A DNA stretch of 64,000 nt from Syntrophobacterales bacterium (GTDB taxonomy: Bacteria; Desulfobacterota; Syntrophobacteria; Syntrophobacterales; Thermodesulforhabdaceae): the NCBI GenBank assembly GCA_026417655.1, contig JAOACS010000025.1, positions 1 to 64,000 on the forward strand. The letters run 5' to 3'. How positions within the stretch are numbered: the stretch's first letter is position 1; the number at the start of each line of letters is the position of its first letter. Under the pieces are notes generated by a model. It worked only from the letters and a program-made list of their open reading frames with translations, was not told where the DNA came from and did no database searches. Shown piece after piece: positions 25,513-39,512 of the stretch. The position numbers were made by a program, and so were the translations under genes.

Positions 25513-27009
25513 CTACTTTAATTCGGATTCCTTCCAAGGATTAGACTTTACGCCCATACTATAATACCTAAAAAGCCAAAGCCCTATCATAAGGATTACA
25601 AAATCTCTAAAAACCTCAAGCCACATTGTGGCAGTAGATACATTTTCGATCTCTGTAAAAAAACAACCACAACTTATATCGATCCCCCGGATTATATTGA
25701 AAATAATAAGCCCTATAAATATCATGAGAAGACTGTTGAGAACCGCAAGGGCTCCCATAACTCCCCATCCACCTACCAGAGAGGAACCGGTTACAAACTC
25801 AACCCATGGAAGAGTCACCGCAACAAAATTTATAAGAACATCTGGAAGGACATGATAATTGAAGATAACCTCAGCAAAGGATTTTGGATTAAGGATCTTG
25901 TCAAGGCTTGCAAAGATAAACACTCCCCCGAATAAAACTCTAAGAAGTAGAGCTAGCTTTTCCTTGAAAGCAGGTGATTTAATAAAACTCGTATAGGAAG
26001 ATATAGACCGATCCCTGGGTGTTCCGTCATGATTAGAAGCCTGGTATTCAGTGCAAGCCAACTCGCAGATCATTGCCCCTGTACCGCATGGAGCAGTTTC
26101 AAACTGTAAAATAGGGTGGTTGATTTGGAAGCGGACATTTAACATATCTTCAATGTTTTTCCTTAGAGAAGCTACACTACTAAGAGGCTGGTCCTCTACT
26201 ACCACATGGCATGAGAAGGCCACATTGGAGGGGTGAACCATCCAAGCATGCAGATAGTGAGCTCCTAAAACACCCTGTATACCTTCGATAGCTTCCTTGA
26301 CCTTACATAGATCAACATTAGGAGGGGTCGCTTCCATAAGAATCCTTAGAGCATCCCGAAATATTCTCCAACAACCTTTAATGATAAGGACTACTATGGC
26401 AAATGACAAAAGGGGGTCAATCCAATACCAAGGTTTAAAAAGAAGCACAATACCTCCTAAAAGCACACCAAGAGATGTCAAAAAATCCCCTAAGAGATGA
26501 ATAAAGGCACTTTTTATGTTCATGTTGCCCTCGGTATGGCGATGAAGAAGGAATACCGAAATCCCGTTTCCTATCATGCCTACCAAGGCAAGACCCACGA
26601 CCCACTCTCCCAGAATGGGTTTTGGATGCAAGAACCTTTCAACGGCCTCTGCTAAAATTAGAGCCGAAGCACCTACTATAATCATGGTATTAAAGAAGGC
26701 CGCAATGACTTCCGCACGCTTATAACCAAAGGTATGGGTAGCTGTTGCCGTTTTTCTCGCCGCGATGAAGGCTATGTAGGTAAGTATCAAGGTTATAGAA
26801 TCGCCAAGATTATGGAGGGCGTCCGAAAGAATAGCGGTGCTGTTTGCGTAAATCCCACCAATAATCTGGAAGATAGGAATAAGGAGGTTGAAAATTATTG
26901 AGATGGCAAGAGAACGTTTTACTACGGTGTAACAATGACTAGAATGTTCCCCTCTGGGGCTTATAGTAGAAATGTTTGATTGAAAACTACAGCAATTGCT
27001 CCCACTCAT
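25513..27009 (-). CDS. CDF metal efflux transporter fused to MauE/DoxX-like domain
   Basis: A 498-residue membrane protein. Residues 28-310 are a cation diffusion facilitator like ZitB/CzcD, with metal-site residues in SDALHNLGD (62-70) and His171-x3-Asp175, six helices and a cytosolic C-terminal domain; these export Zn2+ or similar ions by proton exchange. Residues of about 345-485 form a separate four-helix MauE/DoxX-type domain, with LLRVLFGGVFIFASLDKI, PWVEFV and a CGC motif (C447, C449), as in redox-associated MauE proteins. A Cys-rich linker lies between (CGTGAMICELAC). I see no frameshift or internal start, so the fusion appears genuine. Its combined role is unknown. Confidence 0.85.
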   Translation of the reverse strand: MSGSNCCSFQSNISTISPRGEHSSHCYTVVKRSLAISIIFNLLIPIFQIIGGIYANSTAILSDALHNLGDSITLILTYIAFIAARKTATATHTFGYKRAEVIAAFFNTMIIVGASALILAEAVERFLHPKPILGEWVVGLALVGMIGNGISVFLLHRHTEGNMNIKSAFIHLLGDFLTSLGVLLGGIVLLFKPWYWIDPLLSFAIVVLIIKGCWRIFRDALRILMEATPPNVDLCKVKEAIEGIQGVLGAHYLHAWMVHPSNVAFSCHVVVEDQPLSSVASLRKNIEDMLNVRFQINHPILQFETAPCGTGAMICELACTEYQASNHDGTPRDRSISSYTSFIKSPAFKEKLALLLRVLFGGVFIFASLDKILNPKSFAEVIFNYHVLPDVLINFVAVTLPWVEFVTGSSLVGGWGVMGALAVLNSLLMIFIGLIIFNIIRGIDISCGCFFTEIENVSTATMWLEVFRDFVILMIGLWLFRYYSMGVKSNPWKESELK

Positions 27010-27182
27010 TTTTCCCTGTTATCCAACATGAGAATCTTTCCTGCAAAAATTTTAAATACCAAAAAAACTCTAGGATGGAAAGTAAAGGTTAATAGAAACT
27101 GTTGTTGCCATAACATCGATTTTTCAATAGGATTTAAAGGATTTTTAAGCGCACAAAAATTACACCGAAGGGATAGGGACCT

Positions 27183-28826
27183 ATGAAAATTGGGTTAGCT
27201 CAGATCAATCCCCTCATTGGAGATTTTTATGGAAATGTAGAGCTAACAGCTCGGATGGCAGAAGAGGCCAAACAGAGAGGTTGTAGCCTAGTTATCTTTC
27301 CTGAACTTTCCCTCATAGGTTATCCACCAAGAGATCTTCTAGATAAACCTTCCTTTGTCGATTCAAGCATGAAGGTCCTTCCGTATCTTGAAAGGATAAG
27401 TGAGAAGATAGGCATAGTTTTTGGACTGATTACTCGAAATGAGCTCCCCTCTGGAAAACCCTATCGAAACACGGCAATATTTATGAATAAGGGAAAAATA
27501 ATTCTCAAAGCCCACAAAAGACTCCTACCTTTTTACGATGTCTTCGATGAAGAACGATACTTTGAACCAGGGATCGAAACAGCCACCTTTTCCTTTGAAG
27601 GATTTCATTTTGGATTGACCATTTGCGAGGACATTTGGAATCGAGAAGGGATATTGCCTCGTAGGTTCTATCCTGTAGATCCCGTTGAGGATCTTAAGAA
27701 ACATAGGATCTCGGCCGCTATCAATATAGCAGCCTCACCGTATTTCGTAGGAAAGATGGAACAGGTGATGGTACCACTTCTTTCAAGAGTTGCTAACGAA
27801 ATTGAGGCTCCTGTGATTTACGTAAACCAGGTAGGAGGCAATGACGAGCTCATCTTCCAGGGACACAGCATGGTGGTAACCCCAAAGGGGGAAATAGTCT
27901 GTAGAGGAGCCTCCTTCGAAGAAGATCTCATCGTGTTTGACTTAAAAGAGATAAAGGGAGATTTACGAATAGATTATTCACTTAGGATAGATCAACTAAT
28001 AGATGCCCTCGTTTTGGGTATAAGAGACTATGTTAGAAAATGCGGATTTCCCGGTGTTGTTATAGGACTGAGCGGGGGGATAGATTCAGCCGTTACAGCT
28101 TCTCTTGCGGTTATTGCTCTAGGAGCAGAGAGGGTTTGGGGAATTGCTATGCCAGGCCCCTACAGCTCCCCTGAAAGCCTTGAAGATGCAGAGCAACTAT
28201 CTATGCGGCTTGGGATTAGATTTTCCGTAGTCCCAATAGTTGAAATGTATAAAGCCACCTGCGATGGACTCTCTGAAATTTTTAAGGGAATGGCTCCCGA
28301 CGTTACGGAAGAAAACATTCAGGCGCGACTCAGAGGTTTAGTTCTTATGGCAATATCTAACAAATTTGGACTGCTACTGTTATCCACCGGAAATAAATCA
28401 GAACTCGCCGTCGGATACTGCACTCTATACGGCGATATGAATGGGGGACTTGCCGTTATTGGCGACGTACCAAAGAGCCTCGTTTATCAAATCGCTCAAA
28501 GGATTAACTCCCACCATGACTGGATTCCTAAAAGAATCATTGAAAAACCTCCATCAGCAGAGCTTAGACCAAACCAAAAAGATCAGGATACCCTGCCTCC
28601 TTATGATATACTAGACTCTATCCTAGAGCTCTATGTAGGTGAAAATCTTTCATTTGAAGATATTGTAGGCCGTGGATTTGATAAGGCCACTACCGAACAG
28701 GTAATTCGAATGGTGGTAAAAAATGAATACAAAAGGAGACAGGCTCCCCCAGTGCTTAAAGTAACGTCTAAAGCCTTCGGTTTAGGACGCCGTATGCCAA
28801 TCGCTCATGGTTACAAAGAGGTTTAA
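27183..28826 (+). CDS. nadE: Glutamine-dependent NAD+ synthetase
   Basis: A 547-residue two-domain enzyme that amidates nicotinic acid adenine dinucleotide to NAD+. The N-terminal nitrilase-type glutaminase has Glu in FPELSLIGYPP, Lys in LKAHKRLLP and the nucleophile Cys in LTICEDIW. The C-terminal synthetase has the PPi-loop GLSGGIDSAVT and STGNKSELAVGYCTLYGD. Length is normal for the glutamine-using form. It starts after a 173-base leader in which I see no riboswitch. glnB begins 21 bases after the stop, so PII-linked control of NAD synthesis is plausible. Confidence 0.96.
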   Translation: MKIGLAQINPLIGDFYGNVELTARMAEEAKQRGCSLVIFPELSLIGYPPRDLLDKPSFVDSSMKVLPYLERISEKIGIVFGLITRNELPSGKPYRNTAIFMNKGKIILKAHKRLLPFYDVFDEERYFEPGIETATFSFEGFHFGLTICEDIWNREGILPRRFYPVDPVEDLKKHRISAAINIAASPYFVGKMEQVMVPLLSRVANEIEAPVIYVNQVGGNDELIFQGHSMVVTPKGEIVCRGASFEEDLIVFDLKEIKGDLRIDYSLRIDQLIDALVLGIRDYVRKCGFPGVVIGLSGGIDSAVTASLAVIALGAERVWGIAMPGPYSSPESLEDAEQLSMRLGIRFSVVPIVEMYKATCDGLSEIFKGMAPDVTEENIQARLRGLVLMAISNKFGLLLLSTGNKSELAVGYCTLYGDMNGGLAVIGDVPKSLVYQIAQRINSHHDWIPKRIIEKPPSAELRPNQKDQDTLPPYDILDSILELYVGENLSFEDIVGRGFDKATTEQVIRMVVKNEYKRRQAPPVLKVTSKAFGLGRRMPIAHGYKEV

Positions 28827-28835
28827 ATAGTTTAG

Positions 28836-31881
<3,046 letters not shown>

Positions 31882-31913
31882 CCCTAACTTCCCCCATCCA
31901 AGTTCATCACCAT

Positions 31914-31940
31914 AATAGGCAACCCAAAGGGTCGCCTATT
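31914..31940. terminator. Hairpin between convergent glnD and katG
   Basis: A 7-bp stem AATAGGC/GCCTATT, one mismatch, then a 4-bp ACCC/GGGT stem with an AAA loop. It sits 33 bases after the glnD stop and 24 bases past the katG stop, in the 82-base convergent gap. There is no clear T-run on either side, so it is a weak or factor-assisted bidirectional terminator. Confidence 0.5.
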
Positions 31941-31963
31941 ACACCTACTAGCCAATGGATTTA

Positions 31964-34177
<2,214 letters not shown>

Positions 34178-34287
34178 TTACTTTTATTAAAGGGACCCTA
34201 TTTTAGGATCCTAGCTCCACCTAACCCACTGATAATTGAAACCCTTCCTGCGATGTCACCCGGGGGACTTTTAGTCAGCACCCTTCG

Positions 34288-34746
34288 CTAAAGGCTCTCT
34301 GATTGCTGACACTCGGGGCAAATTCCAAAGAAGTCAACCCTATGGGAAAGTATTAGAAATCCCGTCTTATGCCTGATCTCTCGCTCTAGCTCTGGCACTC
34401 TTTCTAGTTCTGGATCAATTATCTTTCTACATCGAAGGCATATCACATGGGGATGAGGGTAGGGCTTCCTCGCATCGTAACGATTGCTCATATCTGGAAA
34501 TCCCAATTCAAGAATCTCTCCAAGATCTTTCAGAAGAGCTACCGTTTTATATACGGTGGCTATGCTTGTTGTAGGAAATTGTTCTCTAACCTGGTGGAAA
34601 ACATCCTCTACACTAGGATGAATATCCGAAAAGACTAAGGCTCTAAGAACCGCTATACGTTGAGGTGTAAATCTAAATTGGTGCTCCTTCAGCTTCTCCA
34701 TAAGCTTATGAAATCTAGTCTCTAAGTCCTCGGAAGCCTCTTTCAT
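34288..34746 (-). CDS. perR: Fur-family regulator, PerR-like
   Basis: A 152-residue Fur-superfamily repressor. The winged-helix DNA-binding part contains RFTPQRIAVLRAL and TTSIATVYKTVALL. The metal and dimerisation part has HPHVICLRCRKI and GICPECQQ, two CxxC pairs that form the structural zinc site. The gene lies directly upstream of katG on the same strand, which favours a PerR-type peroxide sensor over an iron-uptake Fur. The adjacent ZIP transporter gene, further upstream on the same strand, leaves a Zur-like role as a less likely alternative. Confidence 0.85.
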   Translation of the reverse strand: MKEASEDLETRFHKLMEKLKEHQFRFTPQRIAVLRALVFSDIHPSVEDVFHQVREQFPTTSIATVYKTVALLKDLGEILELGFPDMSNRYDARKPYPHPHVICLRCRKIIDPELERVPELEREIRHKTGFLILSHRVDFFGICPECQQSESL

Positions 34747-34780
34747 GAGGTTTATCCTTATTAAAAAATTCTCAACAGAA

Positions 34781-34794
34781 AATCATTATCATGT
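34781..34794 (-). promoter_or_regulatory. Candidate Fur/PerR box upstream of perR
   Basis: On the minus strand, about 35 bases before the perR start, the sequence reads ACATGATAATGATT. It contains GATAATGAT, matching the first nine bases of the classical Fur-box 19-mer. This fits autoregulation of the perR-katG unit. No position-weight search could be run. Confidence 0.4.
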
Positions 34795-34838
34795 AGAATA
34801 AAATCTTAAAAAAATATCTCTGTCAACTAAAAACTTTA

Positions 34839-35687
34839 TTACTTTAAAATAGTAAGCCCCACCGCTGTAATCCCCATTCCTATTATAAACCCAACAAGGC
34901 TATCATGCCCTTTACCGTAAGCTCGACTTATTGGAAGAAGCTCGTCAACACTTACATAAACCATTATACCTGCAACCATTGCTAGTATATATCCAAGGAC
35001 ATTCGAAAAAAGCGCACTGTCCTGAAGGATCAAATTAAGGATAACGTAAAAGAATAAGGCACCAACTGGTTCCGCAAGACCAGTTAAAGCAGAGTAGATA
35101 AAAGCCTTCCAGCGCCTTCCTGTGGCATAAAAGATTGGAACTGACACAGTTATACCCTCTGGAATATTATGGAGGGCAACGGCCAGGGCAATTGTTAATC
35201 CCATCTGGAAATTCTCGAGAGTAGAAAAGAAGGTAGTGAGACCCTCGGGAAAGTTATGAATCCCTATAGCAATTGCAGCAAATACCCCAGCTCGAGAAAC
35301 CATGTTCTTAGAAATTATCTTGTCCGCTTCCCCTTCTCCACAGGTAACTTTAAGGGCCTTGAAACTAGTCTCGCTTCTGGTTTCATGGGGGTTCTCTTCA
35401 GAGGGAACTATGATATCGATCACCCCAATTAAAGCTATCCCAGCGAAAAAAGCTAAGAGATGAAACCACCTACCGGAGATCTCCCCGTATTGGGCCACAA
35501 AATATGAAGCACTTCTTGGAAGGAGCTCCGAAAAAGAAACATAGAGCATGGCTCCAGCAGAAAAGCCTGTTGAGATAGAGAGGAAGCGATAATTTGTTAC
35601 TGTAGCAAAGAAAGCGATAGCGCTTCCTATGGCTGTAGCCATCCCAGAAAAAAAGGTCATGCCTAGAGCTACAAAAAGATTCTCCAT
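34839..35687 (-). CDS. ZIP-family metal transporter (ZupT-like)
   Basis: A 282-residue divalent-metal uptake permease of the ZIP family with eight predicted helices. The paired metal-site helices are clear: GIHNFPEGLTTFFS and ALHNIPEGITVSVPI, the signatures of ZupT-type Zn2+/Fe2+ importers. A longer frame begins at 35756, but that would overlap the ROK gene by 60 bases; the ATG at 35687 begins a typical membrane start (MENLFVALGMTF) 8 bases after the ROK stop. Adjacent perR may hint at metal-responsive regulation. Confidence 0.9.
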   Translation of the reverse strand: MENLFVALGMTFFSGMATAIGSAIAFFATVTNYRFLSISTGFSAGAMLYVSFSELLPRSASYFVAQYGEISGRWFHLLAFFAGIALIGVIDIIVPSEENPHETRSETSFKALKVTCGEGEADKIISKNMVSRAGVFAAIAIGIHNFPEGLTTFFSTLENFQMGLTIALAVALHNIPEGITVSVPIFYATGRRWKAFIYSALTGLAEPVGALFFYVILNLILQDSALFSNVLGYILAMVAGIMVYVSVDELLPISRAYGKGHDSLVGFIIGMGITAVGLTILK

Positions 35688-35694
35688 ATAAGAG

Positions 35695-36708
35695 TTACTT
35701 AGGCGCTTCTTTAAGGTTATCGAAGGCACACCTTGCTGCACCAAGTATGGCAGCACTATCAGCCAAGGGACTCTTAACGATTAAAATCTTTTGAAATTCT
35801 ACCATTGAACAATTGTCCTTCAGAGCTTCATAAAGCGATGGAACAAATAGATCCCAGGCATTACTTACTCCACCACCAATAACTACCCTATGGATTCCAA
35901 GAGTTGTGAATACATTGGAAATGGAAATCCCTAGCATTCTTCCGAGTTGATCAAAAAGATATCTAGCATAGGCATCATCCTCCTCTAATGCCCTCTTAAA
36001 GAGTATCTTCGCAGTAAGATTAGACACGTTTTTAATATAAAAGTCAGGATCCGAGGGCCTAACCGGAGAACCCTTCCATCCCTCTTTTACGTCAATAAAA
36101 ACCTGTCTTCTTAGTCCTCCCTCAGAAGAGTAGGCCTCTAAACACCCCTTTTTACCGCAAGCACAGACGAGTCCTCCAGGAATGACCGTGGTGTGGCCTA
36201 TTTCCCCTGCAAAACCTGCCTCTTCATCCCCTCTCCAAAGTTTCCCATTCAGAAAAATGCATCCTCCTACCCCAGTTCCCAGCGTTATCCCTAACCAGCT
36301 CTTCCATTCCCTTGCACCCCCCATCCAAGCCTCACCGAGACCAAAAGCATTGGCATCATTTTCTATAAATACGGGAAGAGAAAGGGAGGAGGACAGTTCA
36401 GAAACTAGGGAAATATTGTGTGATACCGGAAGATTGGGAGAGAAGAGAATAAGTCCTCGACGATAGTCAATCTTCCCGGCTACGCCAAGTCCTACCCCCA
36501 GAACAGAAAGTCTAGATTCTTTAGCATATTCAAATAGTTCTATACACCAGGCCTTAACGGAGGCTAGAAAAACATGGGCATCATCTCTAGAAGTTTCATT
36601 AATTTCCCTTTTTACCATTGAATAGATTCGACCATCCTTCCCCACGAGGGAAAGTCTAATATGGGTTCCACCAATATCTCCCGAAATAACAACTTCGGAA
36701 CAGCCCAT
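35695..36708 (-). CDS. ROK-family sugar kinase (glucokinase-like)
   Basis: A 337-residue ASKHA-fold kinase. N-terminal SGDIGGTHIRLSLV binds ATP phosphate, ENDANAFGLGE and LGTGVGGCIFL form the sugar and phosphate sites, and the His plus CACGKKGCLEAYSS motif is the ROK zinc signature. These enzymes phosphorylate glucose or related hexoses and amino sugars. There is no helix-turn-helix region, so it is an enzyme rather than a repressor. The GHTTVIPGG plus zinc-motif pattern is compatible with glucokinase, but the substrate is not provable here. It lies after a strong terminator that separates it from metF. Confidence 0.88.
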   Translation of the reverse strand: MGCSEVVISGDIGGTHIRLSLVGKDGRIYSMVKREINETSRDDAHVFLASVKAWCIELFEYAKESRLSVLGVGLGVAGKIDYRRGLILFSPNLPVSHNISLVSELSSSLSLPVFIENDANAFGLGEAWMGGAREWKSWLGITLGTGVGGCIFLNGKLWRGDEEAGFAGEIGHTTVIPGGLVCACGKKGCLEAYSSEGGLRRQVFIDVKEGWKGSPVRPSDPDFYIKNVSNLTAKILFKRALEEDDAYARYLFDQLGRMLGISISNVFTTLGIHRVVIGGGVSNAWDLFVPSLYEALKDNCSMVEFQKILIVKSPLADSAAILGAARCAFDNLKEAPK

Positions 36709-36731
36709 GGGATATCGCTCCGAAAGGTTAT

Positions 36732-36762
36732 CAAAAAGCCCTCTATGGACTTCATAGAGGGC
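36732..36762 (-). terminator. Intrinsic terminator after metF
   Basis: A perfect 10-bp stem GCCCTCTATG/CATAGAGGGC with a 5-base loop at 36738-36762. On the minus strand it is followed by TTTTTGA. It lies 49 bases past the metF stop and ends the mvhD-metV-metF unit before the ROK gene. Confidence 0.85.
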
Positions 36763-36810
36763 CTATTTCTACGCTATTAGAACCTACTACTATCCGGTCA
36801 AAAAAGAAAG

Positions 36811-37737
36811 CTAATTTACTTCAGGTCTTGGCAGCAATCCTGCCCTTTCAAGAATCTCCTTGGCCTTGTGTTCCCACTCTATAGCCATGAGATGGATACC
36901 TGCGACCCCTGGGATTTCCCTAATCTCTTGGATCTGCTCAACGGCCATCTTAATACCCTCTTCGGCCTGCTTATCTTTGGGAACACCCTGGAGACGCTTT
37001 ATATAGTAATCGGGAACATCAAGTCCAGGAACCGATTTAGCCATATACCTTGCCATGCCAAGAGATTTTAAGGGTGTAATCCCCGCCAATATATAGCATT
37101 TTTCGGCAAGTCCCATATCAACAACTCTTCTCATGTATTCTTTGAATTTGTCCATGTTGTAGATGCACTGGGTCTGAACAAAATCAACTCCTGCTGCTAC
37201 CTTCTTTGCAAGACGTATGGGTCTGAAATCGAAGGGATCTCCAAAGGGGTTCACTGCCGCCCCTATAAAAAAGGAGGCCTTTCCTTCACACTCCTGCCCA
37301 TTCAAAAGCTTTCCTTCATCCCTCATCTTTCTCACGACCTGGATAAGCTGCATAGAATCGAGATCGAAAACGTTCTTAGCTTGAGGATGATCCCCAAACT
37401 TATTATGGTCGCCAGAAAGACATAGCACATTTCTAATTCCCAAGGCATAAGCTCCTAGGAGATCACTCTGGATGGCAATACGGTTTCTGTCTCGGCAGGT
37501 CATTTGAAGATTAGGTTCAAGACCCATATCTACAAGAAGCTTACAAACCGCCATGCTACACATTCTCACAACCGAAGTCTGGTTATCCGTTACGTTTATA
37601 GAATCCACAATCCCTCTTAGATGTTCAGCCTTTTTACGTATCACCTCTACATCGGCACCTCTAGGGGGGCCAAGCTCTCCCGTTACAGCAAAATGCCCAG
37701 CAGCCAATACCTTTTCAAGCTTGCTTCCTACTTTCAT
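36811..37737 (-). CDS. metF: Methylenetetrahydrofolate reductase, catalytic subunit
   Basis: A 308-residue TIM-barrel flavoprotein that interconverts 5,10-methylene-THF and 5-methyl-THF. Characteristic segments are VTGELGPPRGADVE, SINVTDNQTSVVRM, LQMTCRDRNRIAIQSDLLGA with the following NVLCLSGDH, and FVQTQCIYN. Coupling to MetV by a 4-base overlap identifies the acetogen/sulfate-reducer type of the methyl branch of the Wood-Ljungdahl pathway rather than the NADH enzyme of E. coli. Electrons probably come by way of MetV and the MvhD-like protein upstream in the operon. Confidence 0.94.
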   Translation of the reverse strand: MKVGSKLEKVLAAGHFAVTGELGPPRGADVEVIRKKAEHLRGIVDSINVTDNQTSVVRMCSMAVCKLLVDMGLEPNLQMTCRDRNRIAIQSDLLGAYALGIRNVLCLSGDHNKFGDHPQAKNVFDLDSMQLIQVVRKMRDEGKLLNGQECEGKASFFIGAAVNPFGDPFDFRPIRLAKKVAAGVDFVQTQCIYNMDKFKEYMRRVVDMGLAEKCYILAGITPLKSLGMARYMAKSVPGLDVPDYYIKRLQGVPKDKQAEEGIKMAVEQIQEIREIPGVAGIHLMAIEWEHKAKEILERAGLLPRPEVN

Positions 37738-38405
37738 AGCCTCATATCCTCCCTGACCACCTTGCGTGGTCCACCGTCTCTACTGGTTGACCAATCCTTT
37801 ACAGGAAACACCTTCGTAAGTTCATCAAGTTTTCCAAGGGCTATCATGCGATCATAGATAAGTTGCCATGCACAATCTATTTCGGAGCTAACTTCGCACT
37901 TACCTTTAGACGAACCGCCGCAAGGTCCATTGAAAAGGCTCTTTGAACATCTTGAGACCGGACAGATGCCACCAAAATGATGAATCACACAGTTTCCACA
38001 GGCTTGACAGAATTCAGCCCATACACCATGTTCTAAAGAACCGCCTATGAAGGTGGTATTTAGCGATGGATACACAGGGATATTATACCTCTTAGCCATA
38101 TATTGAGGACCAACACTACAGGCCATTGAAAGAACAGCCTCAACACCGTCCCTTTCAACCACATCCGCTACCTGCTCTATATACTCCGGGTCACATTGGC
38201 GCTCAAGGGTGCGTTCTACAATTTCAATAGGTTTTCCTTCCTTTTTTCTCGCAATCCTTAAAGTCGAAGCGAGAATGCCTACTTCCTTTGTGCCGCCAGC
38301 ACAACAAACGGTAACACAACCCTTACAACCCACTAGTAAAATCTTGTTGTAACCGGCGACCATTTCCATGATTTCTTGTATAGGTTTTCTTTCTGCAACA
38401 ACCAT
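37734..38405 (-). CDS. metV: MetV, MTHFR zinc/Fe-S partner subunit
   Basis: A 223-residue protein of the methylene-THF reductase C-terminal-domain family (MetV), the usual partner of MetF in acetogens and sulfate reducers. It is Cys-rich: VGCKGCVTVCCAGG near the N-terminus, SMACSVGPQ, CQACGNC and the C-terminal GGICPVSRCSKSLFNGPCGGS. These Cys are expected to bind zinc or Fe-S clusters and pass electrons to the MetF flavin. It overlaps metF by 4 bases, so the two should be made in equal amounts. Confidence 0.92.
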   Translation of the reverse strand: MVVAERKPIQEIMEMVAGYNKILLVGCKGCVTVCCAGGTKEVGILASTLRIARKKEGKPIEIVERTLERQCDPEYIEQVADVVERDGVEAVLSMACSVGPQYMAKRYNIPVYPSLNTTFIGGSLEHGVWAEFCQACGNCVIHHFGGICPVSRCSKSLFNGPCGGSSKGKCEVSSEIDCAWQLIYDRMIALGKLDELTKVFPVKDWSTSRDGGPRKVVREDMRL

Positions 38406-38468
38406 TAGATGGTTCCTCCCTCTAAGAAGGCAACGGTTCTTTTTCCTTGCGACCCAAGCCGCCCCTTG

Positions 38469-38906
38469 TTAAGATTTGTTCCATTTAATAATACCAAGTA
38501 ACCTTACCTTTTCGGTCATCTCCTTTGCTACTCTAGCAAAAAGCCCTCCCTGAGATGCGCTTATATGAAACATTTCAAGCCTCTCAGGCTCAATACCTAT
38601 TTCTTCTAAGATTCTCTTCAGAAAAAAAACTCTCCTTTTCGCTCTAAGATTTCCGCTTACAAAATGACAAGAACCCTCTTCACATCCCGCTATATACACG
38701 CCGTCAGCTCCGCTCTCAAAGGCTTTCAAAATAAAGAGATCATCAACCCTTCCAGAACAGGGCATAAGAACGATATGAACATTTGGTGGATAGTTTAGCC
38801 TCATCGATCCTGCTGCATCCGCTGCCGCATAAGCACAATACATGCAACAGAAGGCGATAATCCTTGGTTCTTCAACAGGAGAAGTTCCACCATTTTGGAA
38901 TTCCAC
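38469..38906 (-). CDS. mvhD: MvhD/FlpD-type hydrogenase iron-sulfur subunit
   Basis: A roughly 145-residue [2Fe-2S] electron-transfer protein of the MvhD/FlpD family, which in methanogens links hydrogenase or formate dehydrogenase to HdrA. Cys motifs AFCCMYCAYAAADAAG, VLMPCSGRV and IAGCEEGSCHF are as expected. An ATG at 38954 is in frame but lacks a ribosome site; the GTG at 38906 has AGAGG 8 bases upstream and gives the usual short N-terminus before the first Cys pair. The gene lies with metV and metF, but no hdrA is present, so the electron donor must come from elsewhere. Confidence 0.85.
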   Translation of the reverse strand: MEFQNGGTSPVEEPRIIAFCCMYCAYAAADAAGSMRLNYPPNVHIVLMPCSGRVDDLFILKAFESGADGVYIAGCEEGSCHFVSGNLRAKRRVFFLKRILEEIGIEPERLEMFHISASQGGLFARVAKEMTEKVRLLGIIKWNKS

Positions 38907-39129
38907 AGAAACAACCTCTGCTAATAGTGCAATGGGATAGCTGAAGACCACCATAGAAAACTATTAGGATATTCGAACATAGGGTACCTCTTAGTTGCCG
39001 ATTTGGAAGAAGAATTTCACAATCACATTGACTCTTTACTACGTTTATGCACATATCTAAAGCGTGATTTATTGTCAATCGCTTTCTTCCTGAAACCCCG
39101 TTGAGACAAGGATCACAAGGAGAAAAGAG

Positions 39130-39507
39130 ATGGAATTTTTAAGAAGTAGCAAAGCTCCACAACCGGTAGGCCCCTACAGCCACGCTGTTAAAGCAGGGGA
39201 TTTTATCTTCATCTCTGGTCAAATAGGCATGGATCCAAAAACTGGTGAATTAGTCTCCCATGATATTCGCGATCAAACAGCCGTGGCTCTTTCTAACATT
39301 AAGGCGATCCTTGAAGAGGTTGGACTTCCCATAGAATCCATAGTAAAAACTACCGTATTTTTAACAGACATGAAATACTTTACCTCCATGAATGAAATCT
39401 ACTCCGGCTTTTTCGGATCTCACAAACCAGCTCGCTCATGCGTTGCTGTAGCCCAACTTCCAAAGAACGCTCTTGTGGAAATAGAAGCTGTGGCCTATGT
39501 TAGCTAG
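39130..39507 (+). CDS. ridA: RidA family imine/enamine deaminase
   Basis: A 125-residue RidA (YjgF/YER057c/UK114) that hydrolyses reactive 2-aminoacrylate and related imines made by PLP enzymes. N-terminal PQPVGPYSHAV, ISGQIGMDPKTG, and the catalytic Arg in KPARSCVAVAQLP followed by VEIEAVA are all present. It forms trimers in the cytosol. An AAGGAGA site precedes the ATG. It is divergent from mvhD with a 222-base shared upstream region and ends 6 bases before the end of dnaN on the other strand. Confidence 0.95.
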   Translation: MEFLRSSKAPQPVGPYSHAVKAGDFIFISGQIGMDPKTGELVSHDIRDQTAVALSNIKAILEEVGLPIESIVKTTVFLTDMKYFTSMNEIYSGFFGSHKPARSCVAVAQLPKNALVEIEAVAYVS

Positions 39508-39512
39508 AGATA

